A stretch of DNA of 64,000 bases from Paraburkholderia rhynchosiae. GTDB lineage: Bacteria > Pseudomonadota > Gammaproteobacteria > Burkholderiales > Burkholderiaceae. The notes beneath the pieces were generated by a model. It saw nothing but the letters and a program-made list of their open reading frames with translations. It had not been told where the DNA came from and ran no database searches. Both the position numbers and the translations under genes were made by a program. The first letter of the stretch is position 1. The number at the start of each line of letters is the position of its first letter. The stretch is taken from assembly GCF_002879865.1 (NCBI RefSeq), contig NZ_PNXY01000011.1, forward strand, positions 1 to 64,000, written 5' to 3'. Below are positions 17,657 through 26,711 of the stretch, piece after piece.

Positions 17657-17693
17657 AAAAAAAATCCCGCCGACGTAGATACGTGGCGGGATT
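17657..17693 (-). terminator. terminator of the prkA-yeaH-spoVR unit
   Basis: In minus orientation AATCCCGCC (17693-17685) pairs with GGCGGGATT (17671-17663) and is followed by TTTTTT (to 17657). Situated 32 bp beyond the spoVR stop. Confidence 0.85.
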
Positions 17694-17724
17694 CAGTCAG
17701 TCCGTCCCTTACCTCGCCGCAACC

Positions 17725-19248
17725 TCACGCCCTCACAGCGGGCGGCACATAGCGGCACTCATAGCGCTTCCTGACCGTGCCGTTTTCATCGACGCTTTCC
17801 AGATACACGTCGAACTGCCACAAGCGCGCCATATGCTTGAGGACTTCGTCGCTATCCGACGACAGATGCCGGTTGTCGCTCATGAAGTGCCGCAGCGTCA
17901 AGCTCCGGTCGCCGCGCGTATTCACCGACCACACCTGAATGTTCGGCTCGCGATGATGCATGTCGTACTGCCGCGACAATGCCTGACGCACATACTGATA
18001 GCCGCTATCGTCGTGAATCGCCGAGACTTCGAGTGCATCGCGCATGTCGTCGTCGAGCACCGAGAACAGACGCATTTCGCGGATCAGATGCGGCGACAGA
18101 TACTGCGCGACGAAACTCTCGTCCTTGAAATTGCGCATCGCGTAGTGCATGGCGGGAAGCCACGGACTGCCGGCCAGTTCCGGGAACCACTTGCGGTCTT
18201 CGTCGGTAGGGTTTTCGCAGATGCGGCGAATGTCGCTCATCATCGAAAAGCCGAGCGCATACGGATTGATGCCGCTGTAGTACGGCTTCGTGACAGGCGG
18301 CTGGTAGACCACATTGCTGTGCGAATGGAGAAACTCCATCATGAAGCCGTCTTCCAGCTTGCCCTGGTTGTACATTGTGTTGAGCAACGTGTAGTGCCAG
18401 AACGTCGCCCAGCCCTCGTTCATGACCTGGGTCTGCCGCTGCGGGTAGAAATACTGCCCCACCTTTCGCACGATGCGGATCACCTCGCGCTCCCACGGTT
18501 CGAGCAGAGGCGCATTTTTCTCCGCGAAATACAGCAGATTTTCCTGCGGCTCGGGCGGATAGCGTTCCTCGATTTCCTCCGGCAACGGCGTATGGCGCGT
18601 GGGCAGCGTGCGCCACAATTCGTTGACCTGCGATTGCAGATACGCCTCGCGTTCACGGCGCGCCGCAAATTCCCTTTCGAGCGACAGTTTCTGCGGACGC
18701 TTATAGCGGTCCACGCCGTAGTTCATCAGCGCATGGCACGAATCGAGCAATTCTTCGACGCGGTCGAGCCCGAAGCGCTCTTCGCACTCCGCGATGTAAT
18801 TCTTCGCGTAAACGAGGTAATCGATGATGGCATGCGCGTCCGTCCACAGCCTGAACAGATAGTTGCCCTTAAAGAACGAGTTGTGCCCGTACGCCGCATG
18901 AGCGATGACGAGCGCCTGCATCGTCATCGTGTTCTCTTCCATCAGATACGCGATGCAGGGGTTGGAATTGATGACGATCTCGTACGCGAGCCCCATCTGC
19001 CCGCGACGGTAGCTTTTTTCGGTAGAGAGAAAGTGCTTGCCGAACGACCAGTGGCGGTAATTCACCGGCATGCCGACGGACGCGTACGCGTCCATCATCT
19101 GTTCAGCGCTGATGAGTTCGAGCTGGATCGGATACACGTCGAGTTCATACTGCTCTGCAACACGGGCAATATGCGAGTCGTACTCCTCGATCAACTCGAA
19201 GGTCCAGTCGGACGGGCACGGCAGAGGCCGTCTATCGGCTACGTTCAT
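17725..19248 (-). CDS. spoVR: SpoVR family protein (YcgB)
   Basis: 507 aa, matching E. coli YcgB (510). Recognised from MNVADRRPLPCPSDWTFELI, MMDAYASVGMPVNYRHWSFG, GQMGLAYEIVINSNPCIAYL and QALVIAHAAYGHNSFFKGNY. Cytosolic protein of unknown mechanism, conserved with PrkA and YeaH and linked to stress and stationary-phase survival. ATG 19248 has GGAAG upstream. The frame is open further up to an ATG at 19440 that overlaps the yeaH stop (ATGA); that would add a 64-residue Gly/Arg/Glu-rich extension and couple translation, so the true start is uncertain. Confidence 0.9.
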   Translation of the reverse strand: MNVADRRPLPCPSDWTFELIEEYDSHIARVAEQYELDVYPIQLELISAEQMMDAYASVGMPVNYRHWSFGKHFLSTEKSYRRGQMGLAYEIVINSNPCIAYLMEENTMTMQALVIAHAAYGHNSFFKGNYLFRLWTDAHAIIDYLVYAKNYIAECEERFGLDRVEELLDSCHALMNYGVDRYKRPQKLSLEREFAARREREAYLQSQVNELWRTLPTRHTPLPEEIEERYPPEPQENLLYFAEKNAPLLEPWEREVIRIVRKVGQYFYPQRQTQVMNEGWATFWHYTLLNTMYNQGKLEDGFMMEFLHSHSNVVYQPPVTKPYYSGINPYALGFSMMSDIRRICENPTDEDRKWFPELAGSPWLPAMHYAMRNFKDESFVAQYLSPHLIREMRLFSVLDDDMRDALEVSAIHDDSGYQYVRQALSRQYDMHHREPNIQVWSVNTRGDRSLTLRHFMSDNRHLSSDSDEVLKHMARLWQFDVYLESVDENGTVRKRYECRYVPPAVRA

Positions 19249-19436
19249 ACGGACTTCCCTTTGCCCCTCAGTGGGCGTTCCGGTGTGTCCCCGTGCTTCA
19301 GCGTTGTCGACTGCTCCGGCTGCGGCGGGTCGAACTTCGTCCGCCGCTGCCTCGGCATGCCCCGACTGACGCTGCGGCACGCCTTTCCCACGCTCCGGCT
19401 GATAGCCGCGCGCTTCGTTGTGCAAGTGCCTGGTCG

Positions 19437-20708
19437 TCATGACGACGCCACCTGCTTTTCAAACAACTCGCGAAACACCGGATAGATGTCAGCCGCGGTT
19501 TCGACCTTTTTCATCGCCATATGCGGCTGGCTCAAGGCCAGCTGCGCGTATTCGAGCCACAGGTTCTGCTCTTCGGGCGTCACCTGAATATACGCAAAAT
19601 AGCGCACCTTCTCCAGGATGTCATCCGAGAGTATCTTGCGGCACTTCGGCGAGTCGTCGGTCCAGTTGTCGCCATCGGACGCCTGCGCGCCGTAAATGTT
19701 CCATTCAGTCGGCGAATAACGCTCGTCCATGACCTTCTGCATCAGCTCGAGCGCGCTCGATACTACTGTGCCGCCGCTTTCGGTCGAATGGAAAAACGTG
19801 TCTTCGTCGACCTCTTCGGCGCGCGTGTGATGGCGGATGAAGACCACCTCGATCTTTTCGTAATTGCGCTTGAGGAACAGATACAGCAGGATGAAAAAGC
19901 GCTTCGCAAGATCCTTGCGCTGCTCGTCCATCGAACCCGACACATCCATCAGACAGAACATGACGGCCTGGCTGGAAGGCGTGGGCTGCTTCACGCGGTT
20001 CACGTAGCGCAGATCGAACGGATCGATAAACGGAATGCGCCAGATGCGCCCGCGCAAATGGTGGATTTCCTCTTCGAGCAGCTTGATCTCTTCGCGACGG
20101 TCGTCGGGGTCGGCTTTCATGACCTCGAGTTGCCGCTCCATCTCATGCAACTGATTGACGAGCGGTGCGCCGAGCGCGATGCGGCGGCCAAGCGCGCTGC
20201 GCAACGAACGGACCACGTCGATATTATTCGGCGTGCCTTCGGCAGCCCAACCTGCGCGGATGCTTTTCCACGTGGGCACAGCCATCAGGTGAGTTTTGAC
20301 GAGCCGCGGCAGTTCCAGGTCGTCGAAGAAATACTGCATGAACTCTTCGCGGCTCAGCTCGAACACAAAGTCGTCCTGACCCTCGCCTTCGTTGCTGGCC
20401 TGGCTGCCGCCGCCTCCGCCGCCACCGCCTTGGGGGCGCTGGATCTTGTCGCCGCGAATGTAATCCGAGTTGCCCGGATGCACCATTTCGCGCCGGCCGC
20501 CCGGCCCGTGCCGGAACGACGGCTCCGCGATGTCCTTACGCGGAATGGTGATGCTCTGCGTGTTCTGAATGTCTTTGATGCTGCGGTCGCGCACCGCTTC
20601 CGAAACGGCGCGACGAATATAGTTCTTAACGCGACGCAAAAAACGTTCGCGATTTGCAATGCTTTTGTTCTTGCCTGCTAACCTGCGGTCGATGATTTGA
20701 TGAAGCAC
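19437..20708 (-). CDS. yeaH: YeaH/YhbH family protein (DUF444, VWA-like)
   Basis: 423 aa with GTG start at 20708 (GGGAG upstream); E. coli YeaH is 427 aa. The N-terminus VLHQIIDRRLAGKNKSIANR is conserved. A run of eight glycines (about residues 94-101) precedes an acidic linker. The C-terminal half has a von Willebrand A-like fold with MIDAS motif DVSGSM (about residues 255-260). In E. coli YeaH is co-transcribed with the kinase YeaG and induced by nitrogen starvation and stationary phase. It sits between prkA and spoVR in one operon. Confidence 0.92.
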   Translation of the reverse strand: MLHQIIDRRLAGKNKSIANRERFLRRVKNYIRRAVSEAVRDRSIKDIQNTQSITIPRKDIAEPSFRHGPGGRREMVHPGNSDYIRGDKIQRPQGGGGGGGGSQASNEGEGQDDFVFELSREEFMQYFFDDLELPRLVKTHLMAVPTWKSIRAGWAAEGTPNNIDVVRSLRSALGRRIALGAPLVNQLHEMERQLEVMKADPDDRREEIKLLEEEIHHLRGRIWRIPFIDPFDLRYVNRVKQPTPSSQAVMFCLMDVSGSMDEQRKDLAKRFFILLYLFLKRNYEKIEVVFIRHHTRAEEVDEDTFFHSTESGGTVVSSALELMQKVMDERYSPTEWNIYGAQASDGDNWTDDSPKCRKILSDDILEKVRYFAYIQVTPEEQNLWLEYAQLALSQPHMAMKKVETAADIYPVFRELFEKQVASS

Positions 20709-20831
20709 GCCTCGTCTCCCTTGTCGACTCGTCGCGAGACGTACGCTGCCTGGTCCGATGCTATGTCCATGCAGCTTGCGCCTCGCAAGGTGCCCGCGCG
20801 GTCGGACCGCGCGGGCGGTACGCAATGCGGA

Positions 20832-22754
20832 TCATGACGACTTGCGCACGCGCAGATACCAGTCACACAGCAAGCGCACCTGCTTCGGCGTATAGCCCTT
20901 CGCCACCATCCGGTTGACGAAGTCTTCGTGCTTGCGTTGCTCTTCCGCCGAGCCTTTGGCGTTGAACGAAATGACCGGCAGCAATTCCTCCGTATTCGAG
21001 AACATTTTCTTTTCGATCACGACGCGCAGCTTTTCGTAGCTGATCCACGCAGGATTCTTCCCTGCATTGGCAGCACGCGCACGCAACACGAAGTTCACGA
21101 TCTCGTTGCGGAAGTCCTTGGGGTTGCTGATGCCCGCCGGCTTCTCGATCTTCTCCAGTTCCGCGTTCAATGCCGCGCGGTCGAAGCTCTCGCCGGTGTC
21201 GTGATCGCGGAACTCCTGATCCTGAATCCAGAAGTCCGCATACGTCACATAGCGATCGAAAATGTTCTGCCCATATTCGGAGTACGACTCCAGATAAGCC
21301 GTCTGAATCTCCTTGCCGATGAATTCCGCGTAGCGCGAGGCGAGCACGTCTTTAATGAACGACAGATACTTCTGCTCGGTTTCCGGCGGGAACTGCTCGC
21401 GCTCAATCTGCTGTTCGAGCACATACATCAGGTGCACCGGGTTGGCCGCGACCTCGGTCGAATCGAAGTTGAACACGCGCGACAGGATCTTGAACGCGAA
21501 GCGGGTCGACACGCCGGTCATCCCTTCATCCACGCCCGCGAAGTCGCGGTACTCCTGATACGACTTCGCCTTCGGATCGGTGTCCTTCAGATTCTCGCCG
21601 TCGTAGACCTGCATCTTCGAAAACAGGCTCGAATTTTCGGGTTCCTGCAAGCGCGTGAGCACCGACATCTGAGCCATCATTTTCAGCGTGCCGGGCGCGC
21701 ATACCGCACTTGCCAGCGATGAATTGCGCAACAGCTTCTCGTAGATCTTGATCTCTTCCGAATAGCGCAGGCAATACGGCACCTTCACCACGAAGATCCG
21801 GTCGAGCAATGCTTCGTTGTTGCGGTTGTTGCGGAATGCCTTCCACTCCGACTCGTTCGAGTGCGCGAGAATCACGCCGTCGAAAGGAATCGCGCCGAAG
21901 CCTTCCGTGCCCTTGAAGTTGCCTTCCTGGGTCGCGGTCAGCAGCGGGTGCAGCACCTTGATTGGCGCCTTGAACATTTCGACGAATTCGAGCAGGCCCT
22001 GATTCGCAAGACACAAACCACCAGAATAGCTGTAGGCGTCCGCATCGTCTTGCGCGTACTGTTCGAGCTTGCGAATGTCGACCTTACCGACGAGCGAGGA
22101 GATGTCCTGATTGTTCTCGTCGCCAGGCTCGGTCTTGGCGATGCCGATCTGCCGCAAGATGGACGGATAGCGCCGCACCACGCGGAATTTACGGATGTCG
22201 CCGTTGTACTCGTGCAGGCGTTTGACCGCCCACGGGCTCAGAATACTTTTGAGGTAGCGGCGTGGTATCCCGTATTGCTCTTCGAGGATCGGACCGTCCT
22301 CGTCATAGTCGAACAAACCGAGCGGCGATTCGTTCACAGGCGAACCCTTGATCGCATAGAACGGCACACGCTCCATGAGCTGCTTCAGACGTTCCGCGAT
22401 CGACGATTTACCGCCGCCGACCGGGCCCAACAGATACAGAATCTGCTTCTTCTCTTCGAGCCCCTGGGCCGAGTGCCGGAAGTAGGCAACCACTTGTTCG
22501 ATCACCTCTTCCATTCCGTAGAACTCACGGAATGCGGGGTATACCTTGATGACCTTGTTCGCGAAGATGCGCGACAGACGCGGATCGTTGCGGGTGTCGA
22601 TCTGTTCCGGTTCTCCGATTGCCGTCAACATGCGTTCGCCAGCCGTGGCGTACGCGGCGGGATTGTCTTTGCAGAGCGCGAGGTACTCCTCGAGCGAGAG
22701 TTCATCCTCTCGAGTTTTCTCGAAGCGGGTCGCGAAACTGCTGTAGATATCCAT
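20832..22754 (-). CDS. prkA: PrkA family serine protein kinase (YeaG)
   Basis: 640 aa (E. coli YeaG 644). An N-terminal AAA-like domain carries Walker A GPVGGGKSS (residues 110-118), followed by PLGLFDYDEDGPILEEQYGI and GILAHSNE-like VILAHSNESEW. The C-terminal part (NFDSTEVAANPVHLMYVLEQ onward, YRDFAGVDEG) is the PrkA region proposed to have kinase activity. AGGAGG lies just before the ATG. First gene of the prkA-yeaH-spoVR operon; the gap to yeaH is 123 bp. The long leader (22755 onward) contains a hairpin and tandem repeats. Confidence 0.93.
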   Translation of the reverse strand: MDIYSSFATRFEKTREDELSLEEYLALCKDNPAAYATAGERMLTAIGEPEQIDTRNDPRLSRIFANKVIKVYPAFREFYGMEEVIEQVVAYFRHSAQGLEEKKQILYLLGPVGGGKSSIAERLKQLMERVPFYAIKGSPVNESPLGLFDYDEDGPILEEQYGIPRRYLKSILSPWAVKRLHEYNGDIRKFRVVRRYPSILRQIGIAKTEPGDENNQDISSLVGKVDIRKLEQYAQDDADAYSYSGGLCLANQGLLEFVEMFKAPIKVLHPLLTATQEGNFKGTEGFGAIPFDGVILAHSNESEWKAFRNNRNNEALLDRIFVVKVPYCLRYSEEIKIYEKLLRNSSLASAVCAPGTLKMMAQMSVLTRLQEPENSSLFSKMQVYDGENLKDTDPKAKSYQEYRDFAGVDEGMTGVSTRFAFKILSRVFNFDSTEVAANPVHLMYVLEQQIEREQFPPETEQKYLSFIKDVLASRYAEFIGKEIQTAYLESYSEYGQNIFDRYVTYADFWIQDQEFRDHDTGESFDRAALNAELEKIEKPAGISNPKDFRNEIVNFVLRARAANAGKNPAWISYEKLRVVIEKKMFSNTEELLPVISFNAKGSAEEQRKHEDFVNRMVAKGYTPKQVRLLCDWYLRVRKSS

Positions 22755-22779
22755 GCTACCTCCTCGCCGAAGTCTAGAC

Positions 22780-22817
22780 CGATGTCGTGCGCGGCGCGCT
22801 ATTCGGAAACGACATCG
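22780..22817 (-). promoter_or_regulatory. hairpin in the prkA 5' leader
   Basis: CGATGTCGT (22780-22788) is perfectly complementary to ACGACATCG (22809-22817), with a GC-rich 20-nt loop that can itself pair. It is 26 nt upstream of the prkA ATG on the transcribed strand, so it is an mRNA structure or an operator. Confidence 0.5.
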
Positions 22818-23056
22818 CTCGAATTCATCCTAAACCCTTTTAAATTTTTTTTCACGAACTACGTTGCGAAAATCGCGCCGTGTAGGCCTCCCGACATTCA
22901 TCACTTGGAAAGCCCCTTTCGACGACCTACAATCTTGCGCGTCGAGCGATCTCGCGGCTTACACTCACTGCTTACATCCACGCGTTGCCTGCACATGCAC
23001 ACTGCGTACCTTCAAGCCAGGACGTCACACAGATTCGCACTGCGTCCGCGCTTTTT

Positions 23057-23112
23057 CTTCGCTTTCCCTTCTTTGTTTTCCCTTCTTCGCTTTCCCTTCT
23101 TCACTTTCCCTC
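23057..23112. repeat. 14-bp tandem repeat, four copies
   Basis: Units cttcgctttccctt, ctttgttttccctt, cttcgctttccctt and cttcactttccctc at 23057, 23071, 23085 and 23099. Strong strand bias: all pyrimidine-rich on +, purine-rich (AAGGGAAAGCGAAG) on the strand that reads toward prkA. A 14-nt period is not a multiple of three, so it is not coding. Confidence 0.85.
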
Positions 23113-23395
23113 TTAACGCTTCGACCTGCGTTTGGTCTACATGCCGCGATGTCTGTTACATGTCGATCGATCACACACGCACGCATGGTCCTCCGACATA
23201 CCCTCATGCGGTTCGTCCGTGCACATGGGGTTTTGTTCCGCATCGCTTTGCACCGATTCATCTATCGCCCGACGCATGGTTGCCTCAGCTCTCGCAGCTA
23301 TCGTAGGTATCGCACCCCTAACTGGATAACGGCGCGGCGCTCCGTCTGTTCAATAGGGTATACGGCTAAGCAGCCATCACAGAGACGTCAAATGT

Positions 23396-23420
23396 AAAAC
23401 GGCCGCCCTCAGGCAGCCGT
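23396..23420 (-). terminator. terminator after the hydratase gene
   Basis: In minus orientation ACGGCTGCC and GGCGGCCGT pair with one bulge or mismatch across a short loop, then TTTTACATTT. It is about 84 bp beyond the stop at 23504. Confidence 0.6.
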
Positions 23421-23503
23421 CGACTATTTCGTTTGTAATGCGCCGTTACAAGCACAGCAGAAGTGAAATCAAACCCGGTGTCACATGACATAGTGTCACG
23501 TGT

Positions 23504-24265
23504 TCAGGTCAGTTCGATCTCCACTTCTCCCAGTCCGTCGATGTGGCCACGCACGATGCCCGCTTTACCCACATTGTGCGCACCGACGTAAGAGCCGGTG
23601 GTCAGTGTCCATTCGGGTTCGATGGTGATGCCCATGGCGGCGCAATGGTTGACGAACCACACCAGCAACTCGCGCGGGTCGCCCGCCGGATTGCCGGTGG
23701 CGGCAGGCACGAGCGACTCGCCGTCGAAACTCAATTCCAGCTCCGGGGACACGAAGTCGAAGCCGCGCGCGAGCCCGGCATACGCCACCGGATGACCCGT
23801 CACCAACGCGCCGTTGTTCTGCGCATCGGCGAGTTGCGCAAGCGGCGCGACATTGGGCCATTCGGCGAATCGGCTATCCACGATTTCAATGGCGGGCAGC
23901 ACAACGCCGACCAGGGCGAGCACCTCGTCGCGTGCATAGGCGTGGCCGCGCGGCTCGATGGCCTCGGTGAAACGGAACGCGATTTCCAGTTCGACGAGCA
24001 CGCGAAAGAAGCCTGCATGCTCGACGCGCGCCGGCGAAGGCCGCACCAGCGCGGCGGGAATGGGCGCGCCCGAGGCTGCGCCGCCAGGCGCCTTGGCGCC
24101 GATCTTCCAGGCGCCTGTCGAGTCGCCGAGCCCCGCGATGACCGCCTGCTGGATCGCGTATGCAGTGGCGGCATCGGGCGGCATATGTTCGGGCGCGAGC
24201 CCGTCGATCGGCCGATGCTGCAGGCGTGCTTCGACGAGGCGATGCGCGAGGTCGTGTGGCGTCAT
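23504..24265 (-). CDS. 2-keto-4-pentenoate hydratase-family protein (fumarylacetoacetate hydrolase superfamily)
   Basis: 253 aa, standard MhpD-like length. Signs: AYAIQQAVIAGLGDSTGAWKIGA near the start, a central ELEIAFRF metal-ligand strand (Glu pair), VLPAIEIVDSRF with a further acidic ligand, and a final LTTGSYVGAHNVGKAG typical of hydratases (TGS near the active site). These are Mg2+-dependent enzymes hydrating 2-oxo-4-pentenoates in aromatic meta-cleavage pathways. No other pathway genes are nearby, so the substrate is unknown. ATG 24265 follows AAAGGA; an upstream ATG at 24289 lacks a ribosome site. Confidence 0.8.
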   Translation of the reverse strand: MTPHDLAHRLVEARLQHRPIDGLAPEHMPPDAATAYAIQQAVIAGLGDSTGAWKIGAKAPGGAASGAPIPAALVRPSPARVEHAGFFRVLVELEIAFRFTEAIEPRGHAYARDEVLALVGVVLPAIEIVDSRFAEWPNVAPLAQLADAQNNGALVTGHPVAYAGLARGFDFVSPELELSFDGESLVPAATGNPAGDPRELLVWFVNHCAAMGITIEPEWTLTTGSYVGAHNVGKAGIVRGHIDGLGEVEIELT

Positions 24266-24483
24266 GTCGGTCCTTTGTGGCTGGCGCATTGAACGGTGAA
24301 TTGCAGCGCGATGGTTAGCGGCGGCCCGGCGTAGCAGCGGTCAAACGCGGCGCAGTGCCCTTGGGAGCCGGCGGTATGTCCGCGATGCGGTCACGAATTA
24401 CCGTGGCCGCCCGTCAATGTACCGGATCGCGAGGCTCGCCAGGGCGCCGGCGACTTGGCAAACGCGACTTAATGCGCACGCCA

Positions 24484-24520
24484 TAAAAAAGACCGCGGCT
24501 GCGTATGCAAGCGCGGTCTT
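24484..24520 (-). terminator. terminator after the chemoreceptor gene
   Basis: AAGACCGCG (24489-24497) pairs with CGCGGTCTT (24512-24520); in minus orientation a TTTTTT run follows. It is about 100 bp past the chemoreceptor stop. The rest of 24266-24622 shows nothing else recognisable. Confidence 0.7.
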
Positions 24521-24622
24521 CCCAGGCGAGCGGGTCAGCCGCCAAAGCATTCGTTCACAAGCCGGGCCATCGGGAACGGTTGTTGCAGCGACGATTCTGC
24601 CGCTTACACGGCCAATGTCCGG

Positions 24623-26422
24623 TCAGAACGTTTCCCAGTCCTGATCGCTGCCGGCGCTGGCGACCACCGTAGCTTTGGCCGACGCTTTCGGCGCCATCGC
24701 TGCTTTGGGCGTGACGGGCGCTGCCGGCACCGCCGCGGCAGCCGGCGCCCTGGCAGCCGTCACGCGCGATGCTGGGGCCGCAACACCACGCGGTGCGGCG
24801 CGAGACGCGGCCCGCGCGGGAACCTGGCGGGCCGGCGTCGGCACATGCTTGCGCAGCGTGCCGTCAGCGGCCTTGAAGCCTTCGTCGAGCTGGAACACGG
24901 CGACCGCGCTACGCAGCTTGCCGGCCTGGTCTTCGAGCGAAGACGCCGCCGCCGCCGCTTCCTCGACCAGCGCGGCGTTCTGCTGCGTGACTTCGTCCAT
25001 CTGATTGACGGCGCGCGCCACCTGGTCGATACCGCTACTCTGCTCTTCCGAAGCCGCCGCGATCTCGCCCATGATGTCGGTCACGCGCTGCACGGCGCCG
25101 ATGATTTCGTTCATCGTGCGGCCCGCTTCGTCCACGAGCGCGGAGCCCGACTGCACGCGGTCCACGGACGTGTCGATCAGCTCCTTGATCTCCTTGGCCG
25201 CCGCCGACGAGCGTTGCGCGAGGCTGCGCACTTCGCCCGCGACGACCGCGAAACCGCGCCCGTCTTCGCCGGCCCGCGCCGCTTCCACGGCCGCGTTCAG
25301 GGCCAGGATGTTGGTCTGGAACGCAATTCCTTCGATGATCGAAATGATGTCGGCGATCTTGGCCGAGCTCTGGTTAATCTCGCCCATCGTGCCGACGACC
25401 TGGCCCACCACCGCGCTGCCCTTGTTGGCGATTTCCGACGCATTCGCCGCGAGCGCGCTCGCCTGACGGGCGTTGTCCGCGTTCTGTTTCACCGTGCCGG
25501 TCAACTCATCCATGCTCGACGCCGTTTCCTGCAACGCAGACGCCTGCTCCTCGGTTCTCGACGACAGGTCGATGTTGCCGGCCGCGATCTGGCGCGTGGC
25601 CGTCGCAATGGACTCGCTGCCGTTGCGCACTGTATGCACCGTTTCGGTGAGGCTGCGCTGCATCTTCGCGATGCCTTCCAGCACCTGCCCCATTTCATCG
25701 CGCGAGGTGACGACGACCTGACGGCGCAGATCGCCCGCGGCAATCGCATCGAAATGACCGAGCGCCTCCGCGATCGGCCGTGCGATCGCCCGGCTCAGCG
25801 TGAGGTAAGACAACGCCGCCGCGAGAACACCAACGAACAATGCGCCCGCGGTCACCATGCGGACCGTCTGGAAGGAGGATTGGGCGGACTCGTAGCCCTG
25901 TCTGGCCGACTCGAACTGCAGATGGCGCAGCGTGTCGTCCGCGCTGGCGAGTTCGTTGTAGGCGGCCTGCAGCCGCTTCGCGACGTCGATCACCTTGCTC
26001 TGGTCGTTCGCGGCGATCACGGCCGCAAATGCGTCCGCCTGCTGACGCAGCGCATCGCGCTTGCTGACGACGTCGCCTGCGAGTCGGTCTTCCTCGGCGT
26101 CGCGCGGCAGGTCCATGTACTTCTTCCACCACATGTCGGAGGTCGCGCGCATAGTGCGCGCGCGTTCCAGTGTCGGTGCGGACTCCGGAGTGCCCATCAT
26201 GAAGGCCGCGCGGTCGAGCGCGAGACGCTCACGCGCCGCGTACAACTCGGCGTTGCCAATGTTGACGGCGCTTGGCATCGAGTCGGTGTACGTCTGCTGG
26301 TAGGCGTCGTTCGAACGGCCCATGCCGAACAAACCGAATGCGCCGATGGCGACGAGCAGCGCGGCGAGAAACGCCATCGTGAGGCCAATCCGCGCCTTGA
26401 TGGAAATGCCTTTGTTCAACAT
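24623..26422 (-). CDS. methyl-accepting chemotaxis protein
   Basis: 599 aa. TM1 near residues 12-34 (IGLTMAFLAALLVAIGAFGL), a four-helix-bundle periplasmic domain of the TarH type, TM2 around TAGALFVGVLAAALSYLTLS, a HAMP segment (ARPIAEALGHFDAIAAGDLRR), then a class-36H-like signalling domain with the conserved tip EGIAFQTNILALNAAVEAAR. A long Ala/Pro-rich linker ends in the pentapeptide DWETF, the tether for CheR/CheB. The ligand is unknown. ATG 26422 is placed just before LNKGISIKARIG. It lies beside the ribose operon, but chemotaxis toward ribose is only a guess. Confidence 0.93.
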   Translation of the reverse strand: MLNKGISIKARIGLTMAFLAALLVAIGAFGLFGMGRSNDAYQQTYTDSMPSAVNIGNAELYAARERLALDRAAFMMGTPESAPTLERARTMRATSDMWWKKYMDLPRDAEEDRLAGDVVSKRDALRQQADAFAAVIAANDQSKVIDVAKRLQAAYNELASADDTLRHLQFESARQGYESAQSSFQTVRMVTAGALFVGVLAAALSYLTLSRAIARPIAEALGHFDAIAAGDLRRQVVVTSRDEMGQVLEGIAKMQRSLTETVHTVRNGSESIATATRQIAAGNIDLSSRTEEQASALQETASSMDELTGTVKQNADNARQASALAANASEIANKGSAVVGQVVGTMGEINQSSAKIADIISIIEGIAFQTNILALNAAVEAARAGEDGRGFAVVAGEVRSLAQRSSAAAKEIKELIDTSVDRVQSGSALVDEAGRTMNEIIGAVQRVTDIMGEIAAASEEQSSGIDQVARAVNQMDEVTQQNAALVEEAAAAASSLEDQAGKLRSAVAVFQLDEGFKAADGTLRKHVPTPARQVPARAASRAAPRGVAAPASRVTAARAPAAAAVPAAPVTPKAAMAPKASAKATVVASAGSDQDWETF

Positions 26423-26508
26423 GCCTGTTCCTGTGCTTGACGGATGAGAGCTTCGCTTTTGAAGCGGTGCCCCGTTAGCTTCGTTTACGGCATGCAAAGG
26501 GCATACTT

Positions 26509-26534
26509 GAAATATTTATAAGTATGGAGAAAGC
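26509..26534. promoter_or_regulatory. AT-rich inverted repeat in the chemoreceptor upstream region
   Basis: CATACTT and AAGTATG flank GAAATATTTAT-like sequence around 26501-26526, within the only AT-rich stretch upstream of the chemoreceptor start. It is a probable promoter or operator region; no confident sigma-28 match was found. Confidence 0.35.
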
Positions 26535-26624
26535 TGTTGGCGGGCAGATAGCAATAATTACAAAAATTACGGCGCATGACTGAGCGATCTGTCGCGATCG
26601 GGGACGCCGTAAGCGCAAAGGGCT

Positions 26625-26645
26625 GGAATGGAATGGAATGGAATG
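26625..26645. repeat. GGAAT pentanucleotide repeat
   Basis: Four perfect copies of GGAAT plus one base, in the gap between rbsK and the chemoreceptor gene. Non-coding microsatellite. Confidence 0.8.
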
Positions 26646-26677
26646 CGCGCATTGGGATGCGCCGACGCGCTGGGAAG

Positions 26678-26697
26678 CGGCGTCGCGTGCGACGCCG
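26678..26697 (-). terminator. GC-rich hairpin after rbsK
   Basis: CGGCGTCG (26678-26685) and CGACGCCG (26690-26697) with a 4-nt loop, 14 bp beyond the rbsK stop. It has no U-tract, so termination is only possible. Confidence 0.4.
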
Positions 26698-26711
26698 TCT
26701 GTGCGCCGAAC

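Larger units (their letters stand above)
22755..23395. other. long upstream region of prkA without a gene
   Basis: About 640 bp (the reductase-like gap continues to 23503). Features seen: a 9-bp inverted repeat at 22780-22817, an A8 tract then TTTAAAA (22844-22855 on the minus strand), and four 14-bp tandem repeats at 23057-23112. Codon usage and frame breaks do not support any protein gene here. A clear sigma-54 -24/-12 element, expected from the E. coli yeaGH promoter, was not found by eye. Confidence 0.5.

Noticed and set aside
22755-22990. Sigma-54 promoter for prkA
   Set aside because: Expected from E. coli yeaGH, but no GG-N10-GC element with the right flanks could be found by eye.
23025-23261. 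78-aa lysine/glutamate-rich frame on the minus strand
   Set aside because: Its Lys/Glu repeat arises from a 14-nt repeat not in register with codons, and it has no ribosome site; not a credible protein.
21861-23306. 481-aa frame on the + strand running into the prkA upstream region
   Set aside because: Mostly antisense to prkA; the non-overlapping end crosses 14-bp tandem repeats and has no recognisable protein features.
24845-26440. 531-aa frame on the + strand opposite the chemoreceptor gene
   Set aside because: Antisense shadow; the minus-strand protein has complete chemoreceptor domains.
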